Positions 34,363-46,631 of a stretch of 64,000 nucleotides of DNA are shown here, piece by piece. Source of the stretch: Orientallactaga sibirica (taxonomy: Eukaryota > Chordata > Mammalia > Rodentia > Dipodidae); NCBI GenBank assembly GCA_036365145.1, contig JAEOAD010000029.1, forward strand, positions 18,482,001-18,546,000, read 5' to 3'. Numbering within the stretch: position 1 is the first letter of the stretch; each line of letters opens with the position of its first letter. The notes beneath the pieces are model-generated. The model was given only the letters and a program-made list of their open reading frames with translations. It did no database searches and was not told the DNA's origin. The position numbers were made by a program, and so were the translations under genes.

Positions 34363-35259
34363 ATTGAAAGGTGATTTTGATAGATTTTTTTTTTCAATGG
34401 GTTTACTCAAACAGGTTTAAGATAACTGGTCTAATCAATTCCAAGTAAATTCCAGTTAAATAAATTCAAAAGCTCATAGTGTGCTGAAAAATATTAGTTA
34501 ACTGATTTTATATGGTATACTGTTTTTATCTGCATCTATCAATATCTATATATATCTATCTCTCTAGATCTACATCTAGGTAATATATACACAGTTAAAG
34601 ATACACAAAGAAGAATAAAAAATGAAATTTTCATAAAGAAATATTTTGATTATTGAAAATTTCTGTTCTTTAAAGTTAAATATCTTTTCCATGAAGTACC
34701 TTTCCTCAGGAGGTACTGAGCAATACTTAAGGTATCCATCACAAGCTAAGCAGTGGTTTGATGACAAAACATTCATACAAATTCATGTACTGGTGAGTAT
34801 TTGAACAGGCTTAGAATAGTATAATTCCTTTTACCTTTGAGTTTAGAATGTTCTGATATTTTTTCGAAGTCAATACTGCCATACCATCCATTATATCTAC
34901 ATAACAGCTTTGTGTCCTTCTGTAATATAAGTTGACTAGTTTGAAGAGAATCTGTCTAATCCATGGTATCAATTAACTTGCTTGAAAAGGAATTAAATGT
35001 TCAGATTTTACATTGCCACCCTACCTAGAACACTGTATCAGCAGAACTGGTTTTAATATGCCTCTTATTTCTATGGGATGACTTGAGAATGTTAACATTC
35101 CTTTTTTTTTTTTTTTAATATGAGCAAAGCAATAAGTCTAATTTTAAACTTGAAATATATTTGAAGTTATTTTAGATAAAATCACTATTAGAAGTCTTAA
35201 AAATAAGTTAGAAATATTTTGTTTTGAAGCAATGATTAAAGATGACGTATTTATGTAAT
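34363..35259. other. Single-copy A/T-rich DNA
   Basis: Only a T-run near 35101-35116 stands out. Confidence 0.55.
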
Positions 35260-35385
35260 CCAGGTAGGACTTGAACTTCAAACTCATTGTGTAGCCTAGA
35301 CTGTCATCTAAAACCCAAGCATTCTCCTTCTACCTCTCCAGCAGCAGAATTACAGACATGTACCACAGAGTCCAGCATGGGTTGC
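35260..35385 (-). mobile_element. Old B1/B4-like SINE fragment, minus strand
   Basis: It keeps CAGGTAGGACTTGAACTTC, CATTGTGTAGCCTAGAC, TTCTCCTTCTACCTCTCCAG and ATTACAGACATGTACCAC, the order of a decayed 7SL-type SINE. Confidence 0.6.
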
Positions 35386-35424
35386 TTTATTAAATCTAAA
35401 CTGGCTGTGCAGTGAAACAGTTTT

Positions 35425-35671
35425 TGTTTGTTTGGTTGTTTGTTTAAAGATTTATTTTTGTTTTTTTATTAGAGACAGAGAGAGGGGGAGAAAGACACAG
35501 AGAGAATGTGTGAGAATGGGCATACCAGGCCTCTAGCCCTTGCAAATGAACTCCAGATGCATGTGCCACCATGTGCATCTGGCTTCTGTAGGACCTGGAG
35601 AATCGAACTGGGGTCCTTAGGTTGTGCAGGTGTGTGCGTTAACCACTAAGCTATCTCCCCAGCCCTCAGTT
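35425..35671 (-). mobile_element. DIP-like SINE, minus strand, with target duplication
   Basis: A T-rich tail and GA run precede the reversed body (CTCCAGATGCATGTGCCACC), B-box complement (GAGAATCGAACTGG) and head (AAGCTATCTCCCCAGCCC). AAACAGTTTT flanks it at 35415-35424 and 35672-35681. Confidence 0.93.
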
Positions 35672-35681
35672 AAACAGTTTT

Positions 35682-37570
35682 AACCACTGGATTTTAAACT
35701 TGTTCAATAGATAGCTGTATGTATTATTGTATGTTGGAGCATGATACCCTCATATATTTTATATATGCCTACAGATACATACCTAGTTTGATTATAATCT
35801 AGGTGAAAAATCATAAACATAATTATAGATAAAAATAATATAAATCCAACATCTTGATTATGCATTATAATATTTTTAACAATAAATTATAATCTCACAT
35901 ATTTTACTTACTTAGATTATTTATCAAATATTAGGGAATGTTATTTCATTTAAAGTTAAAGCAATGTAAAATACTTTGACAAACAATGCAATTGTTTAAA
36001 AAATAAAAGAGTCAGGCTTAATGGAACAATACTAGGTAGATATTTCCCCATTATAAAATTTTAGCATTTCATTTGCATTTCTATTTGTAACTTATCCACT
36101 TTTTATAGCATTTTGTGTTAACTTTCAGCTCTATTTATGTAATACTTGCAGAGGATGGTAGACTGATTTTCCATAGATAAAAGTATCTGGTGTTCAAATC
36201 AGCTTCATAAGTTGTTACCTTTAAACACTTTGCTAGTAAATCTACTCTCAATCTGCTGTCATTTTTTTTCCATCACAGGGAAAGTGTGGTCATTACACAA
36301 AAAAAATGACACCTTGTACATATCTTGATAGGCAGTGCCATTTATCAATCTAGCTCGTTAGTACTGTTTAAATTTGTTTGTTTGCAGGACAAAGACAGAC
36401 ATTGAGGACATAGTAAGCTAATATCATTTAGCCTCCAAAGTATAGGTATTAGAAATATAGCCATCAGAATGGCTCATTCTTCCAGGTTATAACTTCTAGC
36501 AAAAAGAAGAAAATGGACTGTTAGAGATGTAAATATTTCTCTACTTTTACTCTGCCCTCTAAAACCATTCATTAGGTGTCCATAAATCCAGCAAACTCTT
36601 CAGGTTAAACAATTAAGGCAGCGATCTGTGCCTTCTCTCATGCCGTTTGCATTGAGTGTAAAGAGCCACAGGGGTAAACACATTGGGGTAAGTTATTGCA
36701 GGCTGTAGAGTCCAAAGCTGCTTTTTAAAAAAAAAAATAATTAATTAAAAAATGGCTAATTTCCACACAGACTGTGGAGGGTGGCAGCACAGACCCAATT
36801 ACTTACATTGACAACTGAATTAATCTTCTTCCTTTCTTTCCCTCCTCTCAATGGCATATGGGCTCCACTCAGCTGTGGAAGATGGTGGAACCTCACTGGG
36901 AACACATCTGCCAGGTTTACAGGGTGAAGAAAAGCACTCAGTGGGTTTATGTGCTACCATGTGTGTGGATACAGGTGCAGACCTGTGCCAAGCAAGCTAA
37001 CGTCCTTGGAAAAACACTCGGCCTCATCCCATGGATGTTACTGGCCATTTTCTCTTCGTTAGAGGAACACCATAAAATGTTGTGGGAGAGGGGAATTTAG
37101 AATAAATTCAAACGTTGGCTATCTATGATGCACACTGGTTATAATTTTCATCACATACATGCTCACACACATAAAATTGTAGCATTTTAATATGAATCTT
37201 TTACATAGGGTGCCTAAATGAACAAATGAAAAATAAGTTAAATGATAAACATCAAAGTCCATAGCATCAGGGTGAAAAACATGAAATGGAATGAAAAATA
37301 CAGTGTTTTGACTACAAAAATGGCAGTTTTAGTCAGATAGGGACAGGTTTTAATTTCTACTTGACCTTCATCTCAGTACTGAAAAATTATATTCTGTTGT
37401 TCTACTTTGAACAATCCATGTTCATCTCATGTTATCTCAGGGTATCTTGTCATGAAGTGACAAAGATTCAAATAATTAAAAGCCATAACTGGAAAAAAAT
37501 TTATATGGTACAGATTGTTACAGGTGACACATCAGGTCTTTATTCTTCCTGGAATAGAAACAATTTACTG
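35682..37570. other. Single-copy DNA
   Basis: Mostly A/T-rich. The stretch at 36600-37100 is more balanced and contains an 80-codon frame (36858-37100) that resembles no family I know. No splice or promoter signals I can defend accompany it. Confidence 0.45.
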
Positions 37571-37582
37571 TCATTCTTTTTA

Positions 37583-37777
37583 ATATTTTATTTATTTATT
37601 TAGTAGACAGACAGAGGTATACACACACGGGGTGGGGGGTGAGGGACTCTAGCAAATGAATTCCAGATGCATATGCCACCATAGGCATCTGGCTGTATAT
37701 GGGTACTGGGGATTGAACTCAGGTCCTTAGGCTTTGCAGGCAAGTGCTTTAACCACTGAGCCATATCTACAGGCCCT
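37583..37777 (-). mobile_element. DIP-like SINE with 12-bp target duplication
   Basis: Reversed body (CAAATGAATTCCAGATGCAT), B-box complement (GGGGATTGAACTCAGG) and head (AACCACTGAGCCATATCTAC). The perfect 12-mer TCATTCTTTTTA flanks it at 37571-37582 and 37778-37789. Confidence 0.95.
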
Positions 37778-37789
37778 TCATTCTTTTTA

Positions 37790-39489
37790 TATTTGTTGTG
37801 AATGTGAGATCAAACCAATCTTTTCACTTAATGGAGGTACCATAATCCAATATTTAAAAGTTATCCAGTGGTTATTGGACATCTGATAACATAACAGTGT
37901 GTCAAGAGACAGACTGATGGCTACACAAATTTACATCTGTGTTTTTTATTCTAGGAGTGCATCGCTGGGCACCATGAGATGTGCATAAACTTTTTATTTG
38001 TTTGTTTGATAGTATTGTTTTTATTTTTTACAGAAAAATCTATATAATCATTTTCTCCAAGTTAATACAATTGTACAGAACTACAAGTTATTTAATTTTG
38101 AAACAGGGAAATGGGGAGAAATCCAAATTGTGGCGTTAGCTGATCTGAATCTGGGAAATGGAATTCAGTGGAGGGTGCAGGGTCCAGTTAGCTCAGAGGC
38201 ACAGTCTCTGGTTATTTTAATTTCAGAAAGGAGGTGGTTGCTTAACAAACTCACTGTCATTGCTCAGCGTGTCTGAAAGCAGCCCATATGCTCTGAAAAT
38301 CTGAAGTGAGGAGGCGGCCTCTGGGCTGAGTCACTTGTTGCCTCACTCCACAGTGGACTTGCATACATGGCAATTGTCTTCCATGCTAAGTTCAGAAAAA
38401 TAAACTCATTAGAGGACCAAAGGAAAAAAAAAAAAGAGAAAATATGAGCTTATATTATACCCAGGGTCTTGGAGTTTGACTGTATACCAAAAATAGAAAT
38501 AGAAGCTAAAATGTAATAAGATTTATTACCTGCTGTATCCAGTACTAGTGAAACAACCATAGCAATTCTAGCATTCTGAATCTTCTCTGATCTTTTATTT
38601 AAATTTTACATTGTTTTGTTTGATGGACCATGTAACATTATGACAGTTCTCTACTATGACTCTCTAGAAAATAGAAATGATATTAGATATAATGAACAAG
38701 CAGAGTAAAAACGAAAGATGGAGTTTCAAACCCTTCCTTTGTAGAAGATGGACATGACAGCAATGGACTCACCTATTGGCACCTGCAATGAGTGTTAATA
38801 GGAGGTAATATGTTTAAATAAACATTACTTTTATCATCACTAGCTGGGTTATGACTGCTTGATTGCTATTTTCTCCAGTGATCTGAGTTGCACTGATAAT
38901 AGTTTAGCCTTTTACTTTGGGGACCCTTTTACTTGAACTGCCTCCCCATTACTGCTTATACAGTGATAATAGAGGTGCCATTGGTTGGTGTAGGGAGGAG
39001 ACTCAATTTCGACTTTCCATATGTGTGGATTGACACCAGCAGAGGAAAGGTTATCTCAATACAGGGATTTTAAATACAAAAATATATTTTAATTTCTTGA
39101 TTTTTTCCAAGTGTAGGCACCAAGCCCTATAAAAATGACCCAAATTGATCTTAAATCCACCATCTCCTTTAGAATTTCTCTTTAGTTACTAAATGCAGAG
39201 GAATGGGAGTGGGTGAGTAATTAAACCCTTCAGGTGGAAAAAATGCCAAGTAGAAATATGGCATCTCCATAAAGTTTCTTTTATGTATAAGTAGTCCTGT
39301 GTGTTTATTCTAAAGATTATCTACTGAGACTCATGCATTTTGCCTTTCATTTCTATATAAAAACATAATGCACACACATTATTTGGAAACATTTCATTTT
39401 ATTTACTTTCTATGTGTGTCTATTTTTCATTTATGAGAGTTGAATCTAGACAAGTGTCATAATACTGAGCTACAATCACAGTTCTTTGT
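37790..39489. other. Single-copy DNA
   Basis: The part at about 38090-38400 is less A/T-rich, repeat-free and could be conserved. No gene is recognised. Confidence 0.5.
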
Positions 39490-39640
39490 GTAATCTTTTA
39501 CTTTTTGATTGTCTCTCTAAGTTGCCCAGACTGACCTTGAACTTACTCTGTTGTTATAGCAGGCCTTGAACTTGATGATCCTCCTGCTTTAGCCTCCCTA
39601 TAGTGAATAACAGGCCTGTGCCACCATGCAAGACTCTATT
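39490..39640 (-). mobile_element. Old B1-like SINE, minus strand
   Basis: Decayed reversed 7SL SINE. It keeps GCCCAGACTGACCTTGAACT, TGATCCTCCTGCTTTAGCCT, and AACAGGCCTGTGCCACCATG. Confidence 0.65.
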
Positions 39641-40103
39641 TGGTTATGAATACATAAAGAGGTTTCCACAAAGTGACTTATTTTTCTCTCCTCTGAGTTA
39701 TCAGCAATTTTAAATTAAATTTTTGGAATCAGCTCATAATATTGCCATATTTGACATAAACCAGTAGCTGTGTAAATCATTTAATTTAGGTTATATATAA
39801 AAATCATGAATTAGGATCTGATTATGTAGCTGTGGAGAACTAGAACTCAAGATCCTTCTACATGCTGGGGTTAGTGGTATGTATCAGTACAGCTTGCTTT
39901 ACACTTTAAATTTTATAGAATAGGATAATTTTAAAGTCTGTATAAGCTTTGTGTGGTATTGACTGGACGCACAAATGATATCCCCTGTTCAAAGCACCAC
40001 AAATGTTTATAATTCACATTCATGTAGAGTTTGAAAACAGGATCTAGAGCTACAAAATCTTATGGAAGGTGATAACTAGAACCAAAAATAACTGGGCACT
40101 TAA
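39641..40103. other. Single-copy DNA
   Basis: It may hold a decayed SINE scrap near 39820-39900 (GTAGCTGTGGAGAACTAGAA). Nothing firm. Confidence 0.4.
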
Positions 40104-40237
40104 TAGAAAAAAAAGAGAGAGAGAATGGGCATGCATGTTCCCCTTTGTGCATATGACTTTGCATGGGTAATCAGAATCGAATTGGGACTGGCAGGTTTAT
40201 AAACAAGTGCCTTTACTGCTGCTCCATCTCCCCAAGC
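40104..40237 (-). mobile_element. DIP-like SINE, truncated, minus strand
   Basis: A short GA run, then GAATGGGCATGCATG, a CTTTGTGCATATGACTTTGC body, the B-box complement AGAATCGAATTGGG and a degraded head ending CATCTCCCCAAGC. Confidence 0.8.
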
Positions 40238-40239
40238 TT

Positions 40240-40275
<36 letters not shown>
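40240..40275 (+). repeat. (ATT)n microsatellite
   Basis: About twelve ATT units. Confidence 0.95.
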
Positions 40276-40276
<1 letters not shown>

Positions 40277-40299
40277 TAATGATGATCTTTACTCATAAT

Positions 40300-40855
40300 T
40301 GTGCATGTTTGTGAATGTGTAGAATGTGTGTTTGGGTGTGGTGTGTGCATGTGTGTCAAACAGCTGTTTGGTCCTGTGTGTGTGTGTGTGTGTGTGTGTG
40401 TGGAGGCAAAAGAACATCAGGTTATCTTCTCTTATCACTCATCTGTGTGTATTTTTTTTGTTGTTGTTGTTGAGATATGTATCACTTCTGCCCAGGCTGA
40501 CATAGAATTAACTGTGTAGTCTCAGGGTGGCCTTGAACTCACGGCAATCCTCCTACTTCTGCCTCTGGAGTACTGGGATTAAAGGCATGAGCCACCACAC
40601 CTGGTTTGTATATCTTCTTGAGGCAGAGTCTCCCCCTTGACAACAGGAGCTGCTATAAATCACCAAGCCTGAGATTATCCAGTCTGCACATGCCCAGGTC
40701 CCTGTGGACTGGGGCTAAAGATATATGTGGCCATACTCAACTTTTTACATAGGTAATAGGCAGTAAAACTTGGTGGTCCCAATCTGAATGGCCTTCATGC
40801 TTAAGCTGCAAGTACTCTTAACCACTGAGCTGTCTCCAAACCGAGCTTAAATTTT
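40300..40855 (-). mobile_element. B3-type SINE split by a B1, minus strand
   Basis: A TG-rich 3' end (40300-40402) and GAGGCAAAAGAACATCAGG precede an inserted B1. After it come CTTGAGGCAGAGTCTCCCCC, GGGGCTAAAGATATATGTGG, a GGTGGTCCCAATCTGAATGG stretch, and a head ending CTTAACCACTGAGCTGTCTCC. The two parts together make one reversed B3. Confidence 0.7.
40451..40605 (-). mobile_element. B1-type SINE inserted in B3
   Basis: A T-rich tail with GTT repeats, then CCCAGGCTGACATAGAATTA, GTCTCAGGGTGGCCTTGAAC and GAGCCACCACACCTGG. A short TGTAT-type sequence on both sides may be the target duplication. Confidence 0.9.
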
Positions 40856-43564
40856 GCACAAATTGTAGACTAATTCTTAACATCTCGTTGTTACGTTTAT
40901 ACTTAGCAACTCAAATGTTTGAAATTTCCAGACAAAAAACTAAAATTACCTATGAATATACTCTGGTTACTTAAATCTCAAATTAGTAGATAAAGCAAAG
41001 TTTATGAGCACATTTTATAATGAAGTATTATAAAATATATTTAAGTCCAGAATGGAATAAATATATAATACAACCTTTATCAACATGTATAATTGTTCAA
41101 TTAACATGATATGTACTTGAATTGAAATGTACTTAAATTGAGAAATGATTTTAATAAAATATTCAGCAATATCATTCCTAGTATTAAAGATAATTTTAGA
41201 TTTCTAACCCTTTCTGGACCAATACATGAAAACGTGACAAAAACAAACTTCTATCTAAGATAAAATAGAATAACTTACAAAATTAAAGGTGAAGGGATTT
41301 TTAAGAAATGCACTGTCCAACAGCTACAGCTTGAAGACTACTTTAGCTATACCCTAAGGTCTTTGGTCCTTCCTGAAGCATTAAAAATAGGCCAGATGTC
41401 ACATATATTTCTCCCTTGATTAATATGAAGCAGCCAGTTTCTTTTGATTAATCAGGCAGCCCAGCCCATATTTAGTCACATTTGAAGCATGGTGCTGTAC
41501 TTTATCAATAATCCTCCTTCAGGTCTTAACAGGCAATGGTTCTTAGAGAAAAGAACAGAAAAAATAAGGTTCTTAATAACTGAGGAAACTAGGAAGCTTG
41601 AGAGAATGACATGCAGCAGGAAGATGACTTCTTTGAAGAGGGTAAAATGAGATGCCTAAGGACGACACAAAGAGATAGTGCCTGAGTGAAAGGTCACACC
41701 AGTAAGTAAACTTTGATCATTTTGAATTATATCTGGACTTCTTGTCTATGTTAAGCTCTGCTACACATCATAATTTTATTTTTCACTCAACATTTGTCTA
41801 CAATAAAACTGTCCTAGTTTTAAAATACTTGGTTGAATTGTACATTGGATAGTTCAAAATTGCTATATTTCCCTTGTGAATTTAAGAGTTTTTCATAATA
41901 TTATCATGTTCATTTGAAATCTATTTTTGAAGTCCTTTAATTAGTCTGTTTTCAGAGATTCTGAGTGACTTTTCCATAGCAAGGTAATACATTGAGTGGG
42001 TCAAGGTTAACATAAGTTTAAACTGTCAGTCCTATTGTATAGCTTCTCAGCTCATTAGTATATGCTGAATGGTTTCACTTACCTTTCAAGTACATTTCAT
42101 TAACTCTACAAAAGCATATTCTATCTAAAGTGAATAATGTTTGTTGATGATATTGTTGTCTAGAGAAATTAGCACTTTGAGCCATACTTAATAAGATTAA
42201 ATTCTTGAAATTAGAATAAAACAAAAAATTAGATGTAGGTGATAGAGATACTATTTCACCTATATTCCAAAGATTTCTAGATTTAGCTGTTTATTTACTG
42301 GAGGTTGTCCCCAGACAAAATGGCATGCTTCTGTTCTCAATTATGTAATTTTTTTATTGTACTGGAAGCCGTTGGGGATATGTTATATCAATTCACTAAT
42401 AACTCTTACATTATTATAAAATATATGTAAAAGATATAAAAGAAGTTCTTCAATTCTATCAGCATCAAGGTACTCTTTAAATGTATAAATCAAATTTAGT
42501 AAAAATTATAAAAGCCAGGTGCTCTATATTCAACTTAATTAAACCCTTATAGCAATGGTAGTGATAAGTATAACTCTCACCTACTGATAAGAAATGCAAT
42601 GAGCAGGAGAAGATTCACTTCCTCATGTCTACACTGTGCGGAGATATCAGGATCCAGGCAAAACACTCAAGTCCAATGCTCCTGCCACCTTTCTTACAAT
42701 TAATCATAGAGCAGATACACGGGATATAACATTAAGGGATGTTTATTGTTGAATGAGCCATCTCAAGAGGTTGATGAGCCCTGTTTTCCAATTGGTTTCA
42801 GCTAATAGCCTAACAGAATTGGGAAGATTTATGGAGGAAAAAATAATTTTCTTGCAAATTATCCAGAGAAAGAATACTAGAGAGAGAAAGAGAAAGAGAG
42901 AGAGAGATGGTGGGGGGAAGAAGACATGGGGGAAGAAATGCTCATTGAAAATATAAAAGAAAAGAAAAACTACAAATAAGTGGAAAACTTGAGTTGATTT
43001 AGATATGTTACCTGTATAAAAAGAAAATAAAACGGCCTTTATTTTAAACCAACAAAAGTTAGCCCTGTCATCCTTTTTAGCTCTTGTTTATACTGCAAAG
43101 ATATTTTCATAAGACATACATTAAATATTAAAATAACATGAAGCTCATGGAGAGAAATGCCAGCCAGAATTCATTACATGGGAAAATGAAATTAAGATAG
43201 CACAGTATCTACCTCTCAGGTGAACGCCTGCCAATGGCTTAATGATTCGCATTTTGTCATGTAACATCCAGTAGAAGTTCTCAAATGCAAATTAAACAAA
43301 ATTATTATCCTTTTCTCATGATCATAACAATTATTTTGGTAATTATAAGTAAATATAAGTTAATTTGGTAAGTAAATATGTTTATGTTTTTGTAATTTAA
43401 TGGAACTATAAGTAAGAAGATACATTAAAGGCTCAGAATCTTAAGCAATTTAGCACTAGAAACCTTAGGTGATATAATAAATTCTGTCCCAGTTTACTTT
43501 TGATAGACTTTAACAAAAATATAAATGAAAGTATCTAGCTAAGAACTTATTGAAATTCACTTTT
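40856..43564. other. Single-copy DNA (2.7 kb)
   Basis: No repeat is recognised apart from a GA-rich patch (about 42868-42910). Two stretches, about 41310-41560 and 43190-43300, look less A/T-rich and non-repetitive, and are discussed as possible conserved elements. Confidence 0.5.
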
Positions 43565-43970
43565 TATACATGTGTGTATGAGCATGTATGTGATATTATG
43601 TGTGTGTATGTTTGTATGTATGTATGTATGTATGCATATATATATGTGCATGTGTGTGTGTGTGTGTGTCATGGCTAGAGAACATGTGTATGTAAGTGTG
43701 TGTGTGTTGTGGCTGAAGGACAACCTTGGGCACTATTACTTGGGAATACGATTCATCTTTTTTTTTTTTTTTTTTTTTTTTTGAGACAATATCTCCAATT
43801 AGTCCAGACTGGCTGAACACTGAGCCCCAGGAAGTTTCCTGTCTCCTCCTCCCCAATACTGGGATAATGAATACGCTAAGATGCTTGGTGTGTTTGGGTT
43901 CTGGGGTTCAAACTCAGGACTTCAGGTTTGCATGGCAAACATTTTACCAACTAAGCGATCTTCCCACCCT
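43565..43970 (-). mobile_element. B3-type SINE with TG/TATG expansion, minus strand
   Basis: The left part is an expanded TG and (TATG)n tail (43565-43716). AAGGACAACCTTGGGCACTA and a T-run follow. After that comes the reversed B3 body: GAGACAATATCTCC, CTGTCTCCTCCTCCCCAATA, TTCTGGGGTTCAAACTCAGG and CTAAGCGATCTTCCCACCC. The open frames through it are repeat-derived. Confidence 0.75.
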
Positions 43971-45141
43971 TAAAATCAACTGTTTTAAAAGAAAAGAATG
44001 AGATAGCAGTGTGGTATCCTTAGTATATAGGGTTCCAAGAGCAAAACTAAGAAATAAGGTTGAATATTTAAAAGATACTCAAAAATACCTTTAAAGATTT
44101 AAGGTCACATTGCCTGAAGGAAGTCTGAAGTGTCTAAATTTAAAAAGAGGTTTTGTTGTTGTTGTTGTTGTTCTTTTTTATTTTTATTTTTATTTTTTTG
44201 TTTTTGGGGTTTTTTGGTTGTTTGTTTTTTCATCTCACTTCTATTCAGGAATCCTTAGAAGTAAATGCTGCAAAGAATGGAGTGAGGTCAATGAGCTTGC
44301 CTTCATAGGAAGTTTTAATGGCAGGGATACCTAGCCACCTGTTTTGCATATAGTACACGGGATTCAAGCAAGAACAGAAATAATTAGTGAATGCTTCTAA
44401 GTCTCTTGTATCCCTGAATGTATATCTATGAAAATGTGTCTATTTATCATATTTATTTTACATAAATAATAACATATTTACATTTGTATACCAGGAAACA
44501 TTAAGTTGGAAATACTGTGTTGTAAGATTTATAATAAATATTAACTTTCAGTTGATAATTTTATTTTTGTTTTATCACTTTGATTAGCCTCTGATGGGAA
44601 GAACTGCCACAAAAGTTTTGTAGTATAACTCTAAGAAGAACATGAATTCATTTCTTCATGAGCTCTATTTTTAAATAAGAAAACAAGGCTGATGTAGGAG
44701 GATCACTAGGAGTTGGGGGCCATTTTGAGGCTATAGAGTAAGAACCAGGCCAGCTAAGGTTAGAGTTAAACATTTCCTGGAAAAACAAACATAAAAACAG
44801 TAGATTCACAGAGACTGCTGGTCAAAAGAGAAGAAGCTACAGAGAGCTATAGATCACACCACATTTAACAGGGTTAATGCTCTTTCTACATCTTGACGTA
44901 TTTTATTGCTGCAGTAAGTTTTTCACAACAGAAAATCAACTGTGCCTTTTCTGCATGTGCATAAGACTATAGTGGGATGGAAACTTTATAATGTCTCTCT
45001 CTGGATAATGTAAACATAGCTGAATATATAGAAGGCTTGTATGTACCTCTAATGGAATTAATGTATACATTGCAATCGATGAGAGATTTCCATCATTGGC
45101 TCAGAAAGCAGTTGTCTCAAGAAAACATTAACCTGAAAGTT
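43971..45141. other. Single-copy DNA with a T-rich patch
   Basis: It contains (GTT)n at about 44151-44172 and a T-rich run to 44232. An old SINE lies at 44677-44775. Confidence 0.5.
44677..44775 (+). mobile_element. Old B1-like SINE fragment
   Basis: It keeps AGGCTGATGTAGGAGGATCA, then a GGCCATTTTGAGGCTATAGAG stretch and CAGGCCAGCTAAGGTTAGAG. Head and tail are lost. Confidence 0.5.
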
Positions 45142-45155
45142 AGAAAACTCATTCT

Positions 45156-45330
45156 GTTTTTTGTTTGATTTGTTTTGTTTTGTTTTGTTTTGTTCTAGGT
45201 AGGGTTTCATTCTAGCTCAGGCTGACCTAGAATTCACTATGTAGTCTCTGGGTGGCTTTGAACTCACAGTGATCCTCCTACCTCTGCTTTCTGAGTGCTG
45301 GGAATAAAGGTATGCACCACCACATCTTGC
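45156..45330 (-). mobile_element. B1-type SINE with 14-bp target duplication
   Basis: A (TTTTG)n tail, then CTAGGTAGGGTTTCATTCTA through CACCACCACATCTTGC. The perfect 14-mer AGAAAACTCATTCT flanks it at 45142-45155 and 45331-45344. Confidence 0.96.
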
Positions 45331-45718
45331 AGAAAACTCATTCTTGAATTCCATACACTATAAGGAAGTTTTATGACTCTAGGCAACAGGAAATGTCATT
45401 TATGTTTTTTAAAGTGGTTATAATGCATAAAACTAGCTTCCATGAATTGGTACGGTGAAAATCATTTGCACTATACACTTGCCAAAGGTATTTTGAAGGG
45501 GCTAAGTTCTTTATCTCTATTACTGGAGATAAATACTTGCAAGAAGATTTGTAAATATTTCTCAATTTCTCATTATCTAAGAGATGAATGAAGAAATCTT
45601 TTAGAAACTGTATGTATTCATCTGGGGCTAGAGCTACTATTAAATTCTATACTTTTCATTCTGAAAAACTACATGAAGATGTCTGAAAAAAAAAAAAAAA
45701 AACTAATAATAACCACAG

Positions 45719-45948
45719 GGGCTGGAGAGATGGCATGGCTGTTAAGCATTTGCCGGGGAAGCATAAGGACCCTGGGTCGAGGCTCGATTCCCTAGTACCC
45801 AAGTAAGTCAGATGCACAAGGTGGCACATCCATCTGGAGTTCTTTTGCAGTGGCTGGAAACCCTGGTGTTTCCATTCTCTCTCTCTCTCTAGCTCTTTTT
45901 CTCTGTCACTCTCAAGATAATAAATAAAAGTAAACAAACAAACAAAAA
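45719..45948 (+). mobile_element. DIP-like SINE, full length
   Basis: Head GGCTGGAGAGATGGCATGG and a duplicated B-box area (GGGTCGAGGCTCGATTCCC). The body is CATCTGGAGTTCTTTTGCAG, with a CT run and A-rich tail. An ATAACCACAG/ATAACCCACA pair flanks it, consistent with a target duplication. Confidence 0.93.
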
Positions 45949-46000
45949 ATAACCCACAAAGCTACTAAAGCATAACCTATCTAAAAATTGCTGTGGTATG

Positions 46001-46016
46001 TTCTCTCTCTTTCTGC

Positions 46017-46050
<34 letters not shown>

Positions 46051-46288
46051 TAAGTAAATAAATAAATAAAAATAAAATATTTTTTAAAAAGGCTGGAGAG
46101 ATGGCTTAACAGTTAAGGTGCTTGCCTGCCAAGCCAAAGGACCTCTGTTAGATTCTCCAGGACTCATGTTAGGAAGATGCACAAGGTGGTGCATGTCTCT
46201 GGAGTTCATTTGCAGTGGCTAGAGGCCTTGGAGAGCCCATTCTCTCCCCCCCTTCAAGTAAATAAATAAATAAAAATAAAATATTTTT
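46001..46288 (+). mobile_element. Dimeric DIP-like SINE insertion
   Basis: The block begins with only the CT-rich run and TAAATAAA...AAAATATTTTT tail of one SINE (46001-46090). A complete SINE with a near-identical tail follows (46091-46288). The 18-mer AAAAATTGCTGTGGTATG borders the whole block at 45983-46000 and 46289-46306, so it behaves as one insertion. Confidence 0.88.
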
Positions 46289-46631
46289 AAAAATTGCTGT
46301 GGTATGAACATAGTGGTGGTGAAATGACAATTGATGATGTAATGCCTATGGAACAAAAATATTAACTAATTTCATTTTGTTTTCTTTGGTTATTTCTATT
46401 TGCTCCTTCCATAGAAACATAACTCAGTTTTTCCATTAAGCACACATTGTACATTCCACATAAGAAGAAGCAACAATAAGAAGGGGGCTGATGGATTTTA
46501 TGAAACTGTCTACTGATATTCATCTCCATAATGTTCAATACACATAATCTTCAAAATGTTTATTGTTGAATAACAATAATTTGGTGAAAGTATTTAATAT
46601 AGAAAAACATTATTGAATAAAAAGGTTTTCC

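Noticed and set aside
36858..37100. 80-codon frame with reasonable composition
   Set aside because: It resembles no known family, I see no convincing splice sites or promoter, and the frame is short. It could still be part of a non-coding transcript, but the sequence does not show it.
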